The notes beneath the pieces are model-generated. The model was not told where the DNA came from and ran no database searches. It saw nothing but the letters and a program-made list of their open reading frames with translations. The position numbers were made by a program, and so were the translations under genes. Of a DNA stretch of 64,000 nucleotides, positions 10,911 to 23,934 are shown in pieces (the first letter of the stretch is position 1; each line of letters begins with the position of its first letter). The stretch is from contig NC_089179.1 in NCBI RefSeq assembly GCF_947507565.1, positions 3,117,747-3,181,746 of the forward strand, in the 5' to 3' direction. The stretch comes from Oscarella lobularis (taxonomy: Eukaryota > Porifera > Homoscleromorpha > Homosclerophorida > Oscarellidae).

Positions 10911-11985
10911 AATCTATTTGTTTATTGGCATTCAGTTGAAGTCTGAGTCTATTATTTGGCTTCTTAATCAGTTGGATTTCACAGGTAATTGTTTCTCTAG
11001 CAGTTATAATCTTTCAAACGCTCTGTTTTAGAAGTCTCTGTCCCCAGCTGGCTCGCATTTCAGTAGGTCATTTCATGATGGCGATGGCAGTGGGGAGCGC
11101 GTTAGCTGGCTGAATATCAGCTGCAGCGTTTGCAGTTAGCCTGCACACAAATTTATTGTTTTCATTGCTAAATATGACGCGTTAGATGTTTTATGTTTAT
11201 GATATGTGTCAAGAGTGGGGGAAACAATTGGTGGCAACCTTGGTATTGCATGTCTTTTCTTGTATCATTCAATTGCACAACGGATTCCTTTATAGGTGCC
11301 GGTGAAAGAAAACAAAGCTAAGAAAACGACTCTGGATCGAAATAGATGGGTGGTGCCGCTGGTGAGTGGCGTTGTTTCTTTGAACTGTTCTCACTCTTTT
11401 CTATTTCAGTTTCCAAGAAGCGCAGGAATGCATGTCTTTTTCTTTTTTTGGTAGCTGCATGCATGCTTGAGTTGCTGTATAGTAGTGTTGAGTAGTGTAG
11501 TGTAGTGCTCTTCGTCCCCATGTATGGTGACAAGAGCGAAGTCGTTTCTGCGTGTACCTTTCCGCTACATGGTCTTGCGCGCGCGCAGCACGATGAAAAT
11601 CGTGTGGCAGTCGTGCGTCGACGGCAGAGGTTGAGGTAAGCGTTGAATCGCCTCGCAAGGGGCACACGCATCCGCGACAGAAGATACAACCCGTGGTCTC
11701 GATCGCCTTACACATCTCTTCATTGTGCTGTCGTCGTGGAGGTGAGATTCGTCATACTATAACGCAATGGTGAAGCACGAATGGCAGTCGTTTGTCCACT
11801 GCTCGTTCTCTAAACGAAAGATAGCTCTGATCAGACGCGGAGCGAAGAGGCTGAGGTATTTCTGCGTCCATTGCGGGTCGCCAATAGCATTTGGCGTAAG
11901 ATCTAAGCGTCATCCTCGTAGAGCTCCGTTAGAGGGTTCCAGAGTCTATTTTGTAAAAGGAAACAATAAGGAACAATGAAGCCGT

Positions 11986-14132
11986 CTACAATTCTTCGTG
12001 CACAGTTTTTCGACCTCTGTAGCAGCAAAGCTTAGCCGCGATTTGCTTTCTTGTTTCAACGACGAGCGTGAAAACAATCGCTGCAAATAATTATAAAATT
12101 AGAATGGCAATTAGGCGTACGAAATCTAACCTAACCTGCGACGAAAAGCAGATAAAAGGTGTTGGCAGCAATGACAATGCCGCTGAACGTTTTTTGATCG
12201 ACAAGACTATTATAGCCAGGATCCCTTTTGCCTCTGAATGAAAGCAGAACGAGTGCACCCATCATCAGATTAGTTGATATGACGCTGAGAGCAACGAGTT
12301 GCGTCCAGTGTCCAAATCGGCGTTGAACAGGCTGTAGTTGGGCGTGCAGTACTAGAAACACAGTCGCAAGTAGCGTTGCTAAGGCAATTCCGGAATGGCT
12401 TTGTTCTCCAAAGTAACCCATGCCAACCGTGAGAACCATTTTTCTTCCTATCTCCACCATTTCCCAGTACCAAAATTGGTCTTTGTAATTACTGTCGAGA
12501 AATTGAATGCTCAACAGAAAATCGCTTCTCGACGATAGAGGCTGGAACTTGCGCGCTGTGAGCCCTTCACGTCTCTTGAGTTTTAGAGCGATTAGGAGGA
12601 GTAAAGGCAGGACCACAACGTAAAGTATGAGTACCGCGCATATACCCCACAAGGCAGTAGATGTGGAATAGTTACATGGAACGCTGTAGTCCGCCTTTAG
12701 AAGCCACCTGCAGTATTTGTCAGAGTCAGTTCCATTAGATTGTCGAAGACATATCTTAGTGCACGTCCATTTCTTATAAGGCGCTGTAGCCAATATAGAA
12801 GTCGCAGTTGAGGGATAGCATATAAATAAAATCCACCAACTGTTTGTCATGCAAGACGTTCTCACTTCAGATATCTTTCTCTTGATTACTGCATGCCCAC
12901 CTCTGTAGGAGAATAGAAAGTGATTGCTCGTCGCTTTATAGTATCCCCATATGAGCAGAAGGAGAATGACTTGAATTGAGAACTTTATGATTGGAAGCAT
13001 CAGAGCATTGAATCTTAGTTTCTCGTGTAGGCACGCAGGCGTGGCGACCGCGAGAACATTCAGCTATATCATCTTGGCAAAATGTCCCAACGAGAGAAGG
13101 GCTTCCGGCCAAGGTACGTACGTGAGAGCGTCAAAAACCACGGACATGATCTGGATAAATCCGACTGTAATCTTTAGAGCAGAACTGATTTGGTTGACAA
13201 GATCGTCGTTTTTTTGGCGTTTGAGTTTGCCAATGACGTGCAGCACACCGGCTAAAGCGCCCACGAGAAGAAGCAAACCAAGAAACTGCAGTCCAGTTCG
13301 CCACTTCGGAGGACACTTATGACACCGCTTAAACCACGAATAATAACCGTCATGGCATTGTCCGCACAGCGTTCCCCAGTATCCCACACTGCACATCTCA
13401 CTGCTACGAACCCGCATGCATCGGCGTTTCACTTCGGCAACTTTCATTGATTGGACAACGGTGTATGTAAGGTATGACGGAGCCGCTGAACGATGTGGAC
13501 GTTTTGGAATAGTCTTCGCTCTTGTTCATAAGATTTTTCACGAAGCTAACGTATCGATTCTCGTCGGCTATGCTATCGTTGTCAGCGTCATCCCATCGTT
13601 TCCAACTCCACCAGAAACCTTGAGCAACGCTAAGGTAATCGTCTCGGCAATTCATGCCGAGCCGAGAGTCGCACGCATAGCAAGGGCCAAATCGTATAGT
13701 GATTTTTCAAGCAGTTGCAGGCTCGGTATCCCGCGTGGGTGCTGAGATTTGTTCCTCTCGGGCACACCTTGCAATCTTGAGCCGCTTTTCCCGGAACCGA
13801 CGCCGGATCGACGAAGGTACCGTTGACGCACTTTTTACAGTCTCTCTGTCCGGCCTCGTCTTGGTAGTACCCTCCTATGGAAATTAATATATAAGATTGC
13901 CTTGGTGGGTTGTTTTATCGTAGCGACCTGGCGGACAGCTCGCGCAGTATGAACTGTAGATGCACTTTTTGACGGCGTGACAGATTTAGTTCCCATGTGA
14001 CACTGTCTACACTCGGAATTTTTAGTGACGCTTTTGTGAGACTTTCCGCATGCGTATCCCCCTCTTTGTATCAAATCTTCATCCGACCCTTGTGTTAGTG
14101 CTATTGTGATGAGGGTTTTCTCAACGCAATGC
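11986..14132 (-). pseudogene. Truncated LRR/GCC2-GCC3/multi-TM receptor pseudogene
   Basis: This is the unit 1 counterpart of the last three exons of the intact receptor at 23935-28364. Compared with that copy it has a TAG stop (complement of 13064-13066, replacing GAG), a 4-nt insertion near 13415-13420 and an 8-nt deletion near 13694. The signal peptide and the LRR exons are absent. Homology ends at about 14206, where sequence matching 29444 onward resumes, so about 3.28 kb is missing and the break falls inside an LRR exon. The membrane-span segment from about 12130 to 13000 still reads open. It cannot encode the full protein. Confidence 0.8.
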
Positions 14133-15094
14133 CTGTTCAATGATATATAATCATACTGCAATTAATTAGATAAACCATCTCACAAATGAGCTGAAGGCTC
14201 AGTAGTTTGGTCAATAGAAGTATAATTGAGTTGGCGGTCTTCAAGCTTTCAGTTTGAATTTTGGCAGCGGATGGAAATACTTGAAACTGATACTACATAG
14301 AGCTTCCCTCATCTCGGTCAAAACAGAGAGAATCTGAGAATCAGGTTTTATTGGGTTCGTAGAAAGTAATAACTGGCAGTATAGGCGGTACGTGAAATAG
14401 GGGAGTTCGCCGGTGTGTTGCAGCCTTGCAGGCGTTTACCTCGTAGAATCTCGCCAATCTGTCGCTGGAGTGTTTTACGATGTCGGTCGTCTCGAAGGAT
14501 CGAGAGACGAAGCGAAGACCTATAGTCATTGTCAATGTGTCTCTTGATTAGTGGGTATTTCTACGTAGAACTGTACGGCACTCTTGCTTATCTCAACTGC
14601 GATAACTGATGCTGTGACGTGGAATTTGATTTCATCTGCTCACGACACACTTTCTTGCTCACACTGAGGAAACGACAATACCGCAGAAGCACGGCCATTA
14701 GAAATAGACAATTACAGAATGATAGCCTGACGTGAACCTATATATGTTTATAATTATTATTTGTTCTGCAATTGTGTACTGCATGCTCTTCCACACACCT
14801 TTTGTTTATAGTAGATATCACACAACAGAAATGGCACTAACAGAAGTTGATCTGTGAGACCACCGCTTGTATTTGTTTTTTTTTAGCGCGCCTATGCACT
14901 AATAGAGTACAGTGTACTGCTGGGCTAGCAGTTTAAATTTTTACATTTCTTAGTGGTCACATGTTGATTGGAGATTATTGGCTTCTTTCTGTCCCGTGCT
15001 TTTCATTCATTCCAACGCCCGTAGGATATTATATACCCCGGATTGCGAATAGAAACAGCTCTGCTGTACTTCGCTCTTCTCACTAGAAGAGACC
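14133..15094. other. Inter-unit spacer with relic sequence
   Basis: 14207-14560 matches 29444-29830, and 14560-15094 matches ~30005-30441. The 29696-29887 copy can be read as a short open segment on + (containing YLRVFYDDFGRLEGSRVEAK), but at 14430-14560 that frame is broken. It may be a relic of a former gene, not identified. A TATATA-like box at ~15028-15037 precedes gene B. Confidence 0.45.
15028..15037 (+). promoter_or_regulatory. TATA-like box of ANK-ROCO gene B
   Basis: ATTATATACC lies about 60 bases upstream of the gene B start at 15095. The block from here to the start codon is nearly identical in gene C, except that the box reads TTATGTAGACC there. Confidence 0.45.
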
Positions 15095-18000
15095 ATGAAC
15101 GAAGACGGTAATTGTGTTCCTCAACGCTTAGCTCTCTATAATCGGTTCTTGGGAGGAAAGCGATCCTGTTTGCTGTCTGAATTCGCTTGTGTTCCTCAAA
15201 GCTTAGCTCTTTAGATAGTCGGTTCTTGGAAGGAAAGGGACTCTTCCTCTTGTCTGAATTCGCTTATTTAGAGTTCTTCTCCGCTATTGCGAATGGTGAT
15301 GAAGAGGTCGTATCTCGATTTATTCGGAACCATCCCGAAAGGTGGAAAGAAGCTGCGAACGAAGTACGGTTTAGTGTTTCCACTTTCAACCACCAATCTT
15401 TTTCTTCTATCTGACGCAGCTGGGATATAGTTCAAATTTGACATTTTATTATGAATTTTCAGAATAATTATACTTCACTACATTGGGCGTCTCAGGAAGG
15501 ACAGGCAAAAATCGCGAAGTTTCTGATTTCAGCTGGAGCTAGTTTGGAGGCTGTAGATAAGGTATACAATATACATGTAGCGATTTGGTGTTTTTTCACT
15601 GTTTTCGCCGCAGTGGGGATGTACACCTTTACTTCGTGCTGTTCAGCAAGGAAAATCAGCAGTTATGGCTGTTCTTATTGAGCATGGCTGCAACGTTTTT
15701 GCAGAAGAGAATGTGTGTTTCATAGTATTTATTTGCATTGCGCAATAATTCCTTAGTAATGATATGTAGAATGGTAACGGAGCCTTGGCAATTGCTAGTG
15801 GGACAGGTACGTTGGAGTGTGCCAAACAACTCATTGAGTGCGGGTTAGAGGTAGATCATCATAATAAGGTATCAGACTGTGACAGATTTAGCATCATTTT
15901 ATTCTTGAATTTTTAGGATGGCTATACCTCACTACATTGGGCGTGTCAGGAAGGACATGTTCAAATTGCCGAATTTCTGATTTCAGCTGGAGCTAGTTTG
16001 GAGGCTGTAGATGAGGTATACAGTATATCGATTTGGTTTTTTCACTGTTTCACCGCAGTGGGGATGTACACCTTTAAAATCAGGGTTGAGGGTTGATTAC
16101 GGTCATGGGTTATTGAATTATAACGTATTTGACGACATTATATATGAATTTTCAGAATGGTTATACTTCACTACATTGGGCGTCTCAGGAAGGACAGGCA
16201 GAAACCGCCAAGTGTCTTATTTCAGCTGGAGCTAATTTGGAGGCTGTAGATGAGGTATACAATACACATGTAACGATTTGGTGTTTTTTCACTGTTCACC
16301 GCAGTGGGGATGTACACCTTTACTTCGTGCAGTTCAGCAAGGAAAATCAGCAGTTATGGCTGTTCTTATTGAGCATGGCTGCAACGTTTTTGCAGAAGAG
16401 AATGTGTGTTTCATAGTATTTATTTGCATTGCGCAATAATTCCTTAGTAATGATATGTAGAATGGTAACGGAGCCTTGGCAATTGCTAGTGGGACAGGTA
16501 CGTTGGAGTGTGCCAAACAACTCATTGAGTGCAGGTTAGAGGTAGATCATCATAATAAGGTAACAGACTGTGACAGATTTAGCATCATTTTATTCTTGAA
16601 TTTTTAGGATGGCTATACCTCACTACATTGTGCGTGTCAGGAAGGACATGTTCAAATTGCCGAATTTCTGATTTCAGCTGGAGCTAGTTTGGAGGCTGTA
16701 GATGAGGTATACAGTATATCGATTTGGTTTTTTCACTGTTTCACCGCAGTGGGGATGTACACCTTTAAAATTAGGGTTGAGGGTTGATTACGGTCATGGG
16801 TTATTGAATTATAACGTATTTGACGACATTATATTATGAATTTTCAGAATGGTTATACTTCACTACATTGGGCGTCTCAGGAAGGACAGGCAGAAACCGC
16901 CAAGTGTCTTATTTCAGCTGGAGCTAGTTTGGAGGCTGTAGATGAGGTATACAATACACATGTAACGATTTGGTGTTTTTTCACTGTTCACCGCAGTGGG
17001 GATGTACACCTTTACTTCGTGCAGTTCAGCAAGGACAATCAGCAGTTGTGGCTGTTCTCATTGAGCATGGCTGCAACATTTTTGCAGAAGAGAATGTGTG
17101 TTTCATATTGTTTGCCAATAAGTGCTTAGTTTTAGTGATATATAGAATGGTATCGGAGCCTTGGCAATTGCTAGTGGGACAGGTACGTTGGAGGTTGCCA
17201 AACAACTCATTAAATTCGGGTTAAGGGTTAATGATCGTAATAAGGTAGCAGATTGTGACAGATTTAGCGTCATTTTATTCTTGAATTTTTAGGGTGGCTA
17301 TACCTCACTACATTGGGCGTGTGAGGAAGGACATGTTCAAACTGCCGAATTTCTGATTTCAGCTGGAGCTAGTTTGGAGGCTGTAGATGAGGTAAAACTA
17401 AACATTTCAGCATTGTTCCTTACAGTTTCATATTAGTGGGGATGCACACCTTTTCTTCGTGCCGTTATGAAGGGTAAATCAGCAGTCGTGGCTACTCTCA
17501 TCGACCGTGGCTGCAACGTTTCTGCAAAAACCAAAGTATGTTTTGAAACTTACCTCTACGAGTTATCTAATATTCTATAACCTTATGTAGGAAGGTAATG
17601 GAGCTCTGGCACTTGCAAGTCGGGAAGGCTTTTTGAACCTTGTACAAACACTTGTCATAATGGGAATCAGCGTCAATGAAGCTCACCAGGTAATGCAGAG
17701 CACAAGATTTGAAACATCGAGATTTAGTGATTTTCAGGATCACTTTACCTCTCTTCATTGGGCTTGTCGAGAAGGACGTGCTGAAACCGCTAAATATTTG
17801 GTTTCTGCTGGCGCTGATATTGACGCAACTAATAAAGTGCGCATTTCTATATTTATATTTTTGTCATTTTATTTCTAACATTGGTTGTAGTTTGGTAGGA
17901 CCCCTCTTGGTGAAGCGCAAGCATACAATCACGATTTCGTCGTGGATTATTTGCTGAATTTTGTTAGTGAAACTGCTGCGAAAAGAAGCCGATACGAAGT

Positions 18001-20930
18001 AGAGGTGTGTTTTCTAATCCACTTTGTGTACATAAGCTAGTGATACACAAATTCGTAGACACCAAAGGTGTTTCCTTTAGTCGGTTTTTGTGTCACGTTT
18101 TCTTTTTTGTTTTAGAGTCGCGTTGACGAAGAATTCATCCTGATGAACGGTGAGACGTCTGAGTCCTCTGACGAAGAAGCGTCTTTGTCGGGCCGAGAAA
18201 GCGAAGTCCGTTTTCAAGAAATTTACGACGATGCTCTAAAGCGCGGCTCAGTGACCGTAAATCGTTCACGTGTAATTATCACTGGCCAAGACGGAGCGGG
18301 AAAATCGTGTCTTGTCGATTCTCTTCTGAACAGGCCATTTGAGAGAGACAAAGCGAGCACAGAAGGAGCGGCCGTCGCAATGACGCACACAGCCACTAGC
18401 GGCTGGGTAGCGACAGACAGCAAGGACCACTTAGATCCTCTCATTGCACAAGGTGTTTACTCTTCAATGAATCAGCAGCTGTCCATCAACTTGCCTGAGG
18501 GGCTTCATGTTGACAGGTCCTTACAAAACGATAGCACCGAATCAGTAATATCAGAAGCTGCAGTAGCAGAATCAGGATTTCACACTTCTGCACCAGAATG
18601 GTCTTCAGCACCTCCACCGGAAGAATTAGGAAAAGATTTGAAAGCGGTCGGAATAGAAGCAAAAACGCTTACGCCTAATCAGCAAGAGTTGGTGAGCACT
18701 TTTCTCGTGAATAAACCGAGTGAAGAAGATCTCAAAAGACAAAGCCTGGGCGTTCGTGATATATGGGATTTGGGTGGACAAGAAATTTATCTCGCTACGC
18801 ATTCGGCTCTCATGCCAGAGAACAGAACGTTTTGTTTGACCATGTACATGGTCGTAATGGACATTTCTAAATCGCTGTCCGACAAAACAGAATCGTTTCA
18901 TCGATCGTCGGAGGGCAAAGTAGTGGACCAGACGAACGAACTGGGCTGGATCCGCACAAACGGAGACTTTCCCTTCTACTGGTTCGGCTCGATCACAGCG
19001 GCCCAAGAAGAGACAACGAGAGACAGTCATTGGCTGGGCGAGGAAGAAGAGGTCGATTCTCCTCCTGTCTTTGCAATTGGTTCTCACAGAGACGTTTTGG
19101 AAGGCGACAAGAATCGTTTTCCAAATTCATCCGCTGTCAATGAATGGCTTTTTCGCCAAGGAGATCTCCTTGAGCAACTTCTTATGGACAGCGAATTTGT
19201 TAAGCACATTGTTCTGCCAAAGAAACACGAGGACGCAAACGATGATGAAAATTTCCGAGAGATGACTCACTTCGTTAAGAGAATCTTTCTCATAGACAAT
19301 TCGGTGTCCGGTTCGGATTCTCCTTGCAAAACTGTTAATGAAATTCGAACACGAGTTGACCGCATGACATCGAATTATTGGAGACGACAGAAGAAGCAGC
19401 CGTTGTTTTGGGTCTACCTCGAAATTCTTCTATTCCGGTGGAAGGAAATCATGAAAACAGTTGTGGCTAAAGTTGACGAAGTAATTAAACTTGCTCAGCA
19501 TCGAAGTATCTGCAATATTAGCCGTCACGATGAAGTCCTTGTGGCGCTGAAGTATCTTGCCAATGTTGGAGCAATTCTCTATTACCCAGAAGTAGATGAT
19601 TTGAAAAGTTTCGTTTTCACTAGTCCGACGTGGGTAATCAAAGCGATGTCAGCATTTGTCACGGCAGCAAAGCCGGGTCCACGAATGGAGCCGAAGTGGA
19701 ACACACTGAAACAAACAGGTGTGATGTCCAAGGACTTGATGGATTATCGCCTAAAGCAAATGCGGGAGGCTAGCGATTCTACTACCGATCTAGATCTTGA
19801 AGACGAAAATAAACTAATTGTGCGACTTCTACAGCTTCTTGACGTCATCACGCCAGTTGCAGGATCGCCCCCAAGTGAATTTTATGTTCCGTCGATGCTG
19901 AAACCGTTCTTTCTGTATCCTCGTACTTACTGGGAAAGGCACAGTCGCTCGCCTCCTTTCCCCGCTCCACTAATTGTCATTCCAATGAAACTGAAGTTTT
20001 TTCCGGAATGCCTCTACTTCCGTCTCGTCACACGCTTTCTGAAAATGTATCGAAAAAACCCGGAACTCTCTCGTCATCAGTGCGTCTTTCTAGTAGAAGA
20101 CAAAGACTCTACGGCAGAAGGTATGCCACCACAGTACTGTATATATCTTTTTCGTTTAGCATGATTTTGTTTACAGTTGAAGTTGAATTGCTGTATCACA
20201 GTCGAGGCAATTGGGTTGCTCTAACAGTTCATTACGTCAATGAAGACGACGTTGCCAGAACAAGCTCTTTCTTCTTGCATTCAATCAAAGAGCAACTGTG
20301 CCGAAAGATGAAGAAAATCTGCTACCAGGGCATGGGAGGCTTCGATTATAGCGTGTGCTGTCAGTTAGAGGAAGCCGTCCGCAGAGACAAACACTTGGAT
20401 ATTAATCTCAAGGACCTTCCAGTACTTTGTACGAAGAAGGCGTCAAAGTACTGTCCAAAAGATGGCAAACTATACAACAAGTTTGGGAAACGAGTTCCAG
20501 TAGATCCGGAAGACTTTAGCAGAATTAATTGTTGGTTTGGTGTGCAGCCCATCGATGATAAATTACGGTCGATTCAAGGTGAGTTTGCAATCGCGTTGAG
20601 TTTAATTAATTAAATCATGTCATATCTTACTTGTCTATTATTGCAGGTGCTCTTCCTGATGTGATCGACGAATGTCTGATTCGCGTCGTTGCAACCCTCG
20701 CCGAAGCACAGTGGCAAAAGTTAGCTCTTTGTTTAGGACGTAAAGGTCACGCCATACCGCAATACAAGGAGAAGTCTAGCGAAGATTCCATTAGGGCCGC
20801 GATGGTTATAGAGGATTGGTATGCAGAACGCGGTCCTTCAGCAGCAACGGTAATTAGGCTTATTCGAGCTTGTGGAAAGTGCGGAATTCACAGAGATCAT
20901 ATTGCAAGCGCTTACAAGGAAGAGCTGTGA
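15095..20930 (+). CDS. ANK-Roc-COR-Death protein B (probably functional)
   Basis: Model: 15095-15107, 15272-15363, fifteen 99-nt ankyrin exons between 15463 and 17836, then 17891-18004, 18116-20120, 20177-20578 and 20647-20930; 1464 aa, frame intact. Ankyrin repeats span aa ~36-530. Roc has P-loop GQDGAGKS (aa ~625-632), WDLGGQ and IGSHRD; COR and death domain follow. The Roc-COR exon is 2005 nt, the same as in gene A. Two relic exons (~16060 and ~16751) fuse the start of a type B repeat to the end of a type C repeat. Read to their nearest donor they are 50 nt and would break frame, but skipping them costs nothing because neighbouring exons are phase 0. The first ankyrin exon of genes A and C is decayed here (~15420). 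Expected role as for gene A. Confidence 0.82.
15604..16985 (+). repeat. 691-bp direct tandem duplication in gene B
   Basis: 15604-16294 is repeated at about 16295-16985 with very few differences; for example the 15643-15834 and 16334-16525 stretches encode identical residues on the reverse strand. Each copy holds B, C and A ankyrin exons, one B/C relic exon and one more A exon. The near identity marks it as the youngest rearrangement in the array. A third, more diverged partial copy begins at ~16996. Confidence 0.85.
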
Positions 20931-23900
20931 AATCGGATTCAGTATATTATATTCCACGACCGCTTGAAGTAATCCATTTATTTTATGACGTCGTAGACTT
21001 TTTTTCTGATTGATGCACATGCACTTCCCTTCTCTTAGTACATTTTTCCGTACCAGTACGCGAGTTGTCACATACTCATGCAAGTCAGTTTCTAGAAGCA
21101 TTTAGCTAAATAACTGCGTGCTGTTATTTTATCTGCCGTTCATGACCTGAATTATTATGTTTTTAGACTTTTATCTTTGATCACACAGAAACATTTTAAG
21201 AGATAATCCGGGTGTTAGTGCCCTCTTGCCCACGTGCTCGGACAAATAATCGTGATTGGACGGTACAGCGAGTCACGGCTTCGTCAAATTTTCGTTGAGA
21301 GAGGCTTCGTCTATGCCCCTCCAACCTTTGACGGCCACTATTCGCTCGTCTTCGCGTCTTAGGCGGCCGAGAAGAAGCATACCGCCTCGCTGCGGGCTTC
21401 GAAGATCAACCGAACGTCGGCGGGGACTCCGACGACCGCGGTAAGCGCCATAATACGCACCATTGCTTCGAACGAATCGAAACGATTCGATTTTCTCGCG
21501 CAGGAATCCCGCAATCCTTCTCGAAGGATTGCGCCCCGACGCAAAGACGGCGCCACGTGGCCCGCGCGCTGGTCAGTCTACAGTCGCGCGTTCTGCGACT
21601 CGTTTACCGAGTGTGATCGTGTTTTTTAGATCGTCCTGGTCTTTTTGGAGCGCGATCGAATGGCGCCGTCGCTCGCCTGTATGCGCGTCTCTCTTTCGAT
21701 CGATCGGCGCGATTATCGAGTTGCTTTCTTAGTCTAAAATAAAGCGACGGCGCTCCATGTTTTTGTTCGAGACAAAGGATCACGCTATCGTGGCTGGGGA
21801 AAAAACGTAAGCAGCGCGTAGGGTGACATATCGCCGCTCAATCTACCGCTTCACACCACAGGCGTGACGACAGAGTCCGACCAGACGAAGTCATGGTTGC
21901 TCGCACGTGACTACAGGTAATGACTATTTTAATCTTTTTCACGTGATTACCGTTTTGATTCAAGGATGACGTCATCATTTAACGTCATTTGCTGATTGGG
22001 GGAGGAGGATGGCAAAAATTCTCCCGCCGAAGATAAAGTTTGGGGAGAAGTATAGGCAAAGATCCTTTCACCAGATGAAGAGAAGAGAGCGCAGGTTCGC
22101 ACCGCATTCCAAAGGGTCCCTCCATCTGGGTGTAGGCATTCACCTAAGGGGTCGGCTCTCTGTCATGTGCATACCGAGTGGAATGCTCGTTGTACCATTC
22201 CTTCAGCTTCGGGTCTAGCGCATAAACGCTTAGGTGCCAGTAGAGGAGGGGGCTCGCAAGTGTGGGGTGATGGCAGGACAGCACGAAACTCTCCATTCTT
22301 TCTTGAGAAAAATAGATACAGGGGGTCCTATGTATGCACATAGCAGAGAGCCTAGTGGGACAACAAAAACTCTCTATCGTCCATCAAAAATGATGTGTGC
22401 ATTCGTGCTTCGCTTTGCAAACTACGCTAGCGGTTGCGATGCATTAGGGTTTAGGGCGGCTGTCAGTAGGTAGGGCGGTATTCCAATGGTAGATAGGCTT
22501 TGTAGCTCCTTCACACTCACAAACGTGCTTAGCTGGCAGCCGCCATCGGTTAGACCATTTCAATGGATTTTTGAGGTAATCTAGGTTGATTAGAATATAG
22601 GCATTTTTAGGTCAATGGATTATGAGGTAATTTAGGCGATTCTTTCATTATTTATCTAATCCGTCTTTTAGATGTAGTGTAGGGTTTTAGGTAATTTAGG
22701 TGATTTGTAATTAATTATTTTATTTTGTAGTTGTGGACTAGGTTTTTTCCTTCTAGGTTTTAGGTCAATGGATTTGTGAGGTAATTTAGTTGATTTCCAA
22801 TTATCCTTTATTGGTATAGGTTACATTTTTTCCTTCAATATTTTAGGTCAATGGATTTGTTTGGTAATTTAGGTGTTGACTATGTCCTATTAATTATTGG
22901 TTAATCTTTTTGTTTATTGGCATTCAGGTGAAGTCTGAGCCTATCATTTGGCTTCTTGATCAGTTGGATTTCACAGGTAACAGGAAGTGTTTCTCTAGCA
23001 GTTATAATCTTTCAAATGTTCTGTTTTAGAACTCTCCGTCTCCAGCTGGCTCGCATTTCAGTAGGTTTCATGATGGCGATGGCAGTGGGGAGCGCGTTAG
23101 CTGGCTGAATATCACCTGCAGCGTTTGCGGTTAGCCTGCACACAAATTTATTGTTTTCATTGCTAAATGTGACTCGTTAGATGTTTTATATGTGTCAAGA
23201 GTGGGGGAAACAATTGGTGGACGGCAACCTTGGTATTGCATGTCTTTTCTTGTATCATTCAGTTGCACAACGGATTCCTTTATAGATGCCGGTGAAAGAA
23301 AACGAAGCTAAGAAAACGACTCTGGATTGAAATAGATGGGTGGTGCCACTGGTGGGTGGCGCTGTTTCTTTGAACTGTTCTCACTCTTTTCTATTTCAGT
23401 TTCCAAGAAGCGCAGGAATGCATGTATTTTCCTTTTTTTGGTAGCTGCATGCATGCTTGAGTTGCTGTATGGTAGTGTTGAGTAGTGTAGTGTAGTGCTC
23501 TTGGTCCCCAAGTAGGGTGACAAGAGCAAAGTCGTTTCAGCGTGCACCTTTCCGCTACATGGTATTGCGCGCGCAGCAAGATGAAAATCGTGTGGCAGTC
23601 GTGCGTCGAGGGCAGAGGTTGAGATAAGCGTTGAATCGCCTCGCAAGGGGCACACGCATCCGCGACAGAAGATACAGTCCATGGTGTCGATCGCCTTACG
23701 TCTCTTCATTTTGCTGTCGTCGCGTGAGGTGCGGTTCGTCATACTAACGCAATGGTGTCAACTGCTCGTTCTCTAAACGAAAGATAGCTCTGATAGGACT
23801 CGGAGCGAAGAGGCTGATGTATTTCTACGTCCATTGCGGGTCGCCAAGAGCATTTGGCGTAAGATCTAAGCGTCATCCTCGTAGAGGCTTAGAGGGTTCC

Positions 23901-23934
23901 ACAGTGTATTTTGTAAAAGGAAGAATGAAACCGT
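20931..23934. repeat. Non-coding part of duplicated unit 2
   Basis: Counterpart of 8960-11985, offset about 11.97 kb. It contains the CpG-rich cassette (~21290-21750, AATAAA near 21739), the foldback element (~22135-22545; outer arm has one mismatch, GGCGGCTGTCAG) and the tandem repeat (~22550-22900). Reading frames open in unit 1 are interrupted here, which argues against coding function. Confidence 0.6.

Larger units (their letters stand above)
8960..11985. repeat. Non-coding part of duplicated unit 1
   Basis: This stretch matches 20931-23934 and, more loosely, 35654-37960. It holds a CpG-rich splice-like cassette (~9250-9760), an inverted-repeat element (~10138-10540) and an AT-rich tandem repeat (~10540-10910). 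Near 11296-11990 there are splice-like fragments whose reading frames are not kept in unit 2: an in-frame TGA replaces CGA near 23327. No protein-coding gene can be supported. Confidence 0.6.
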
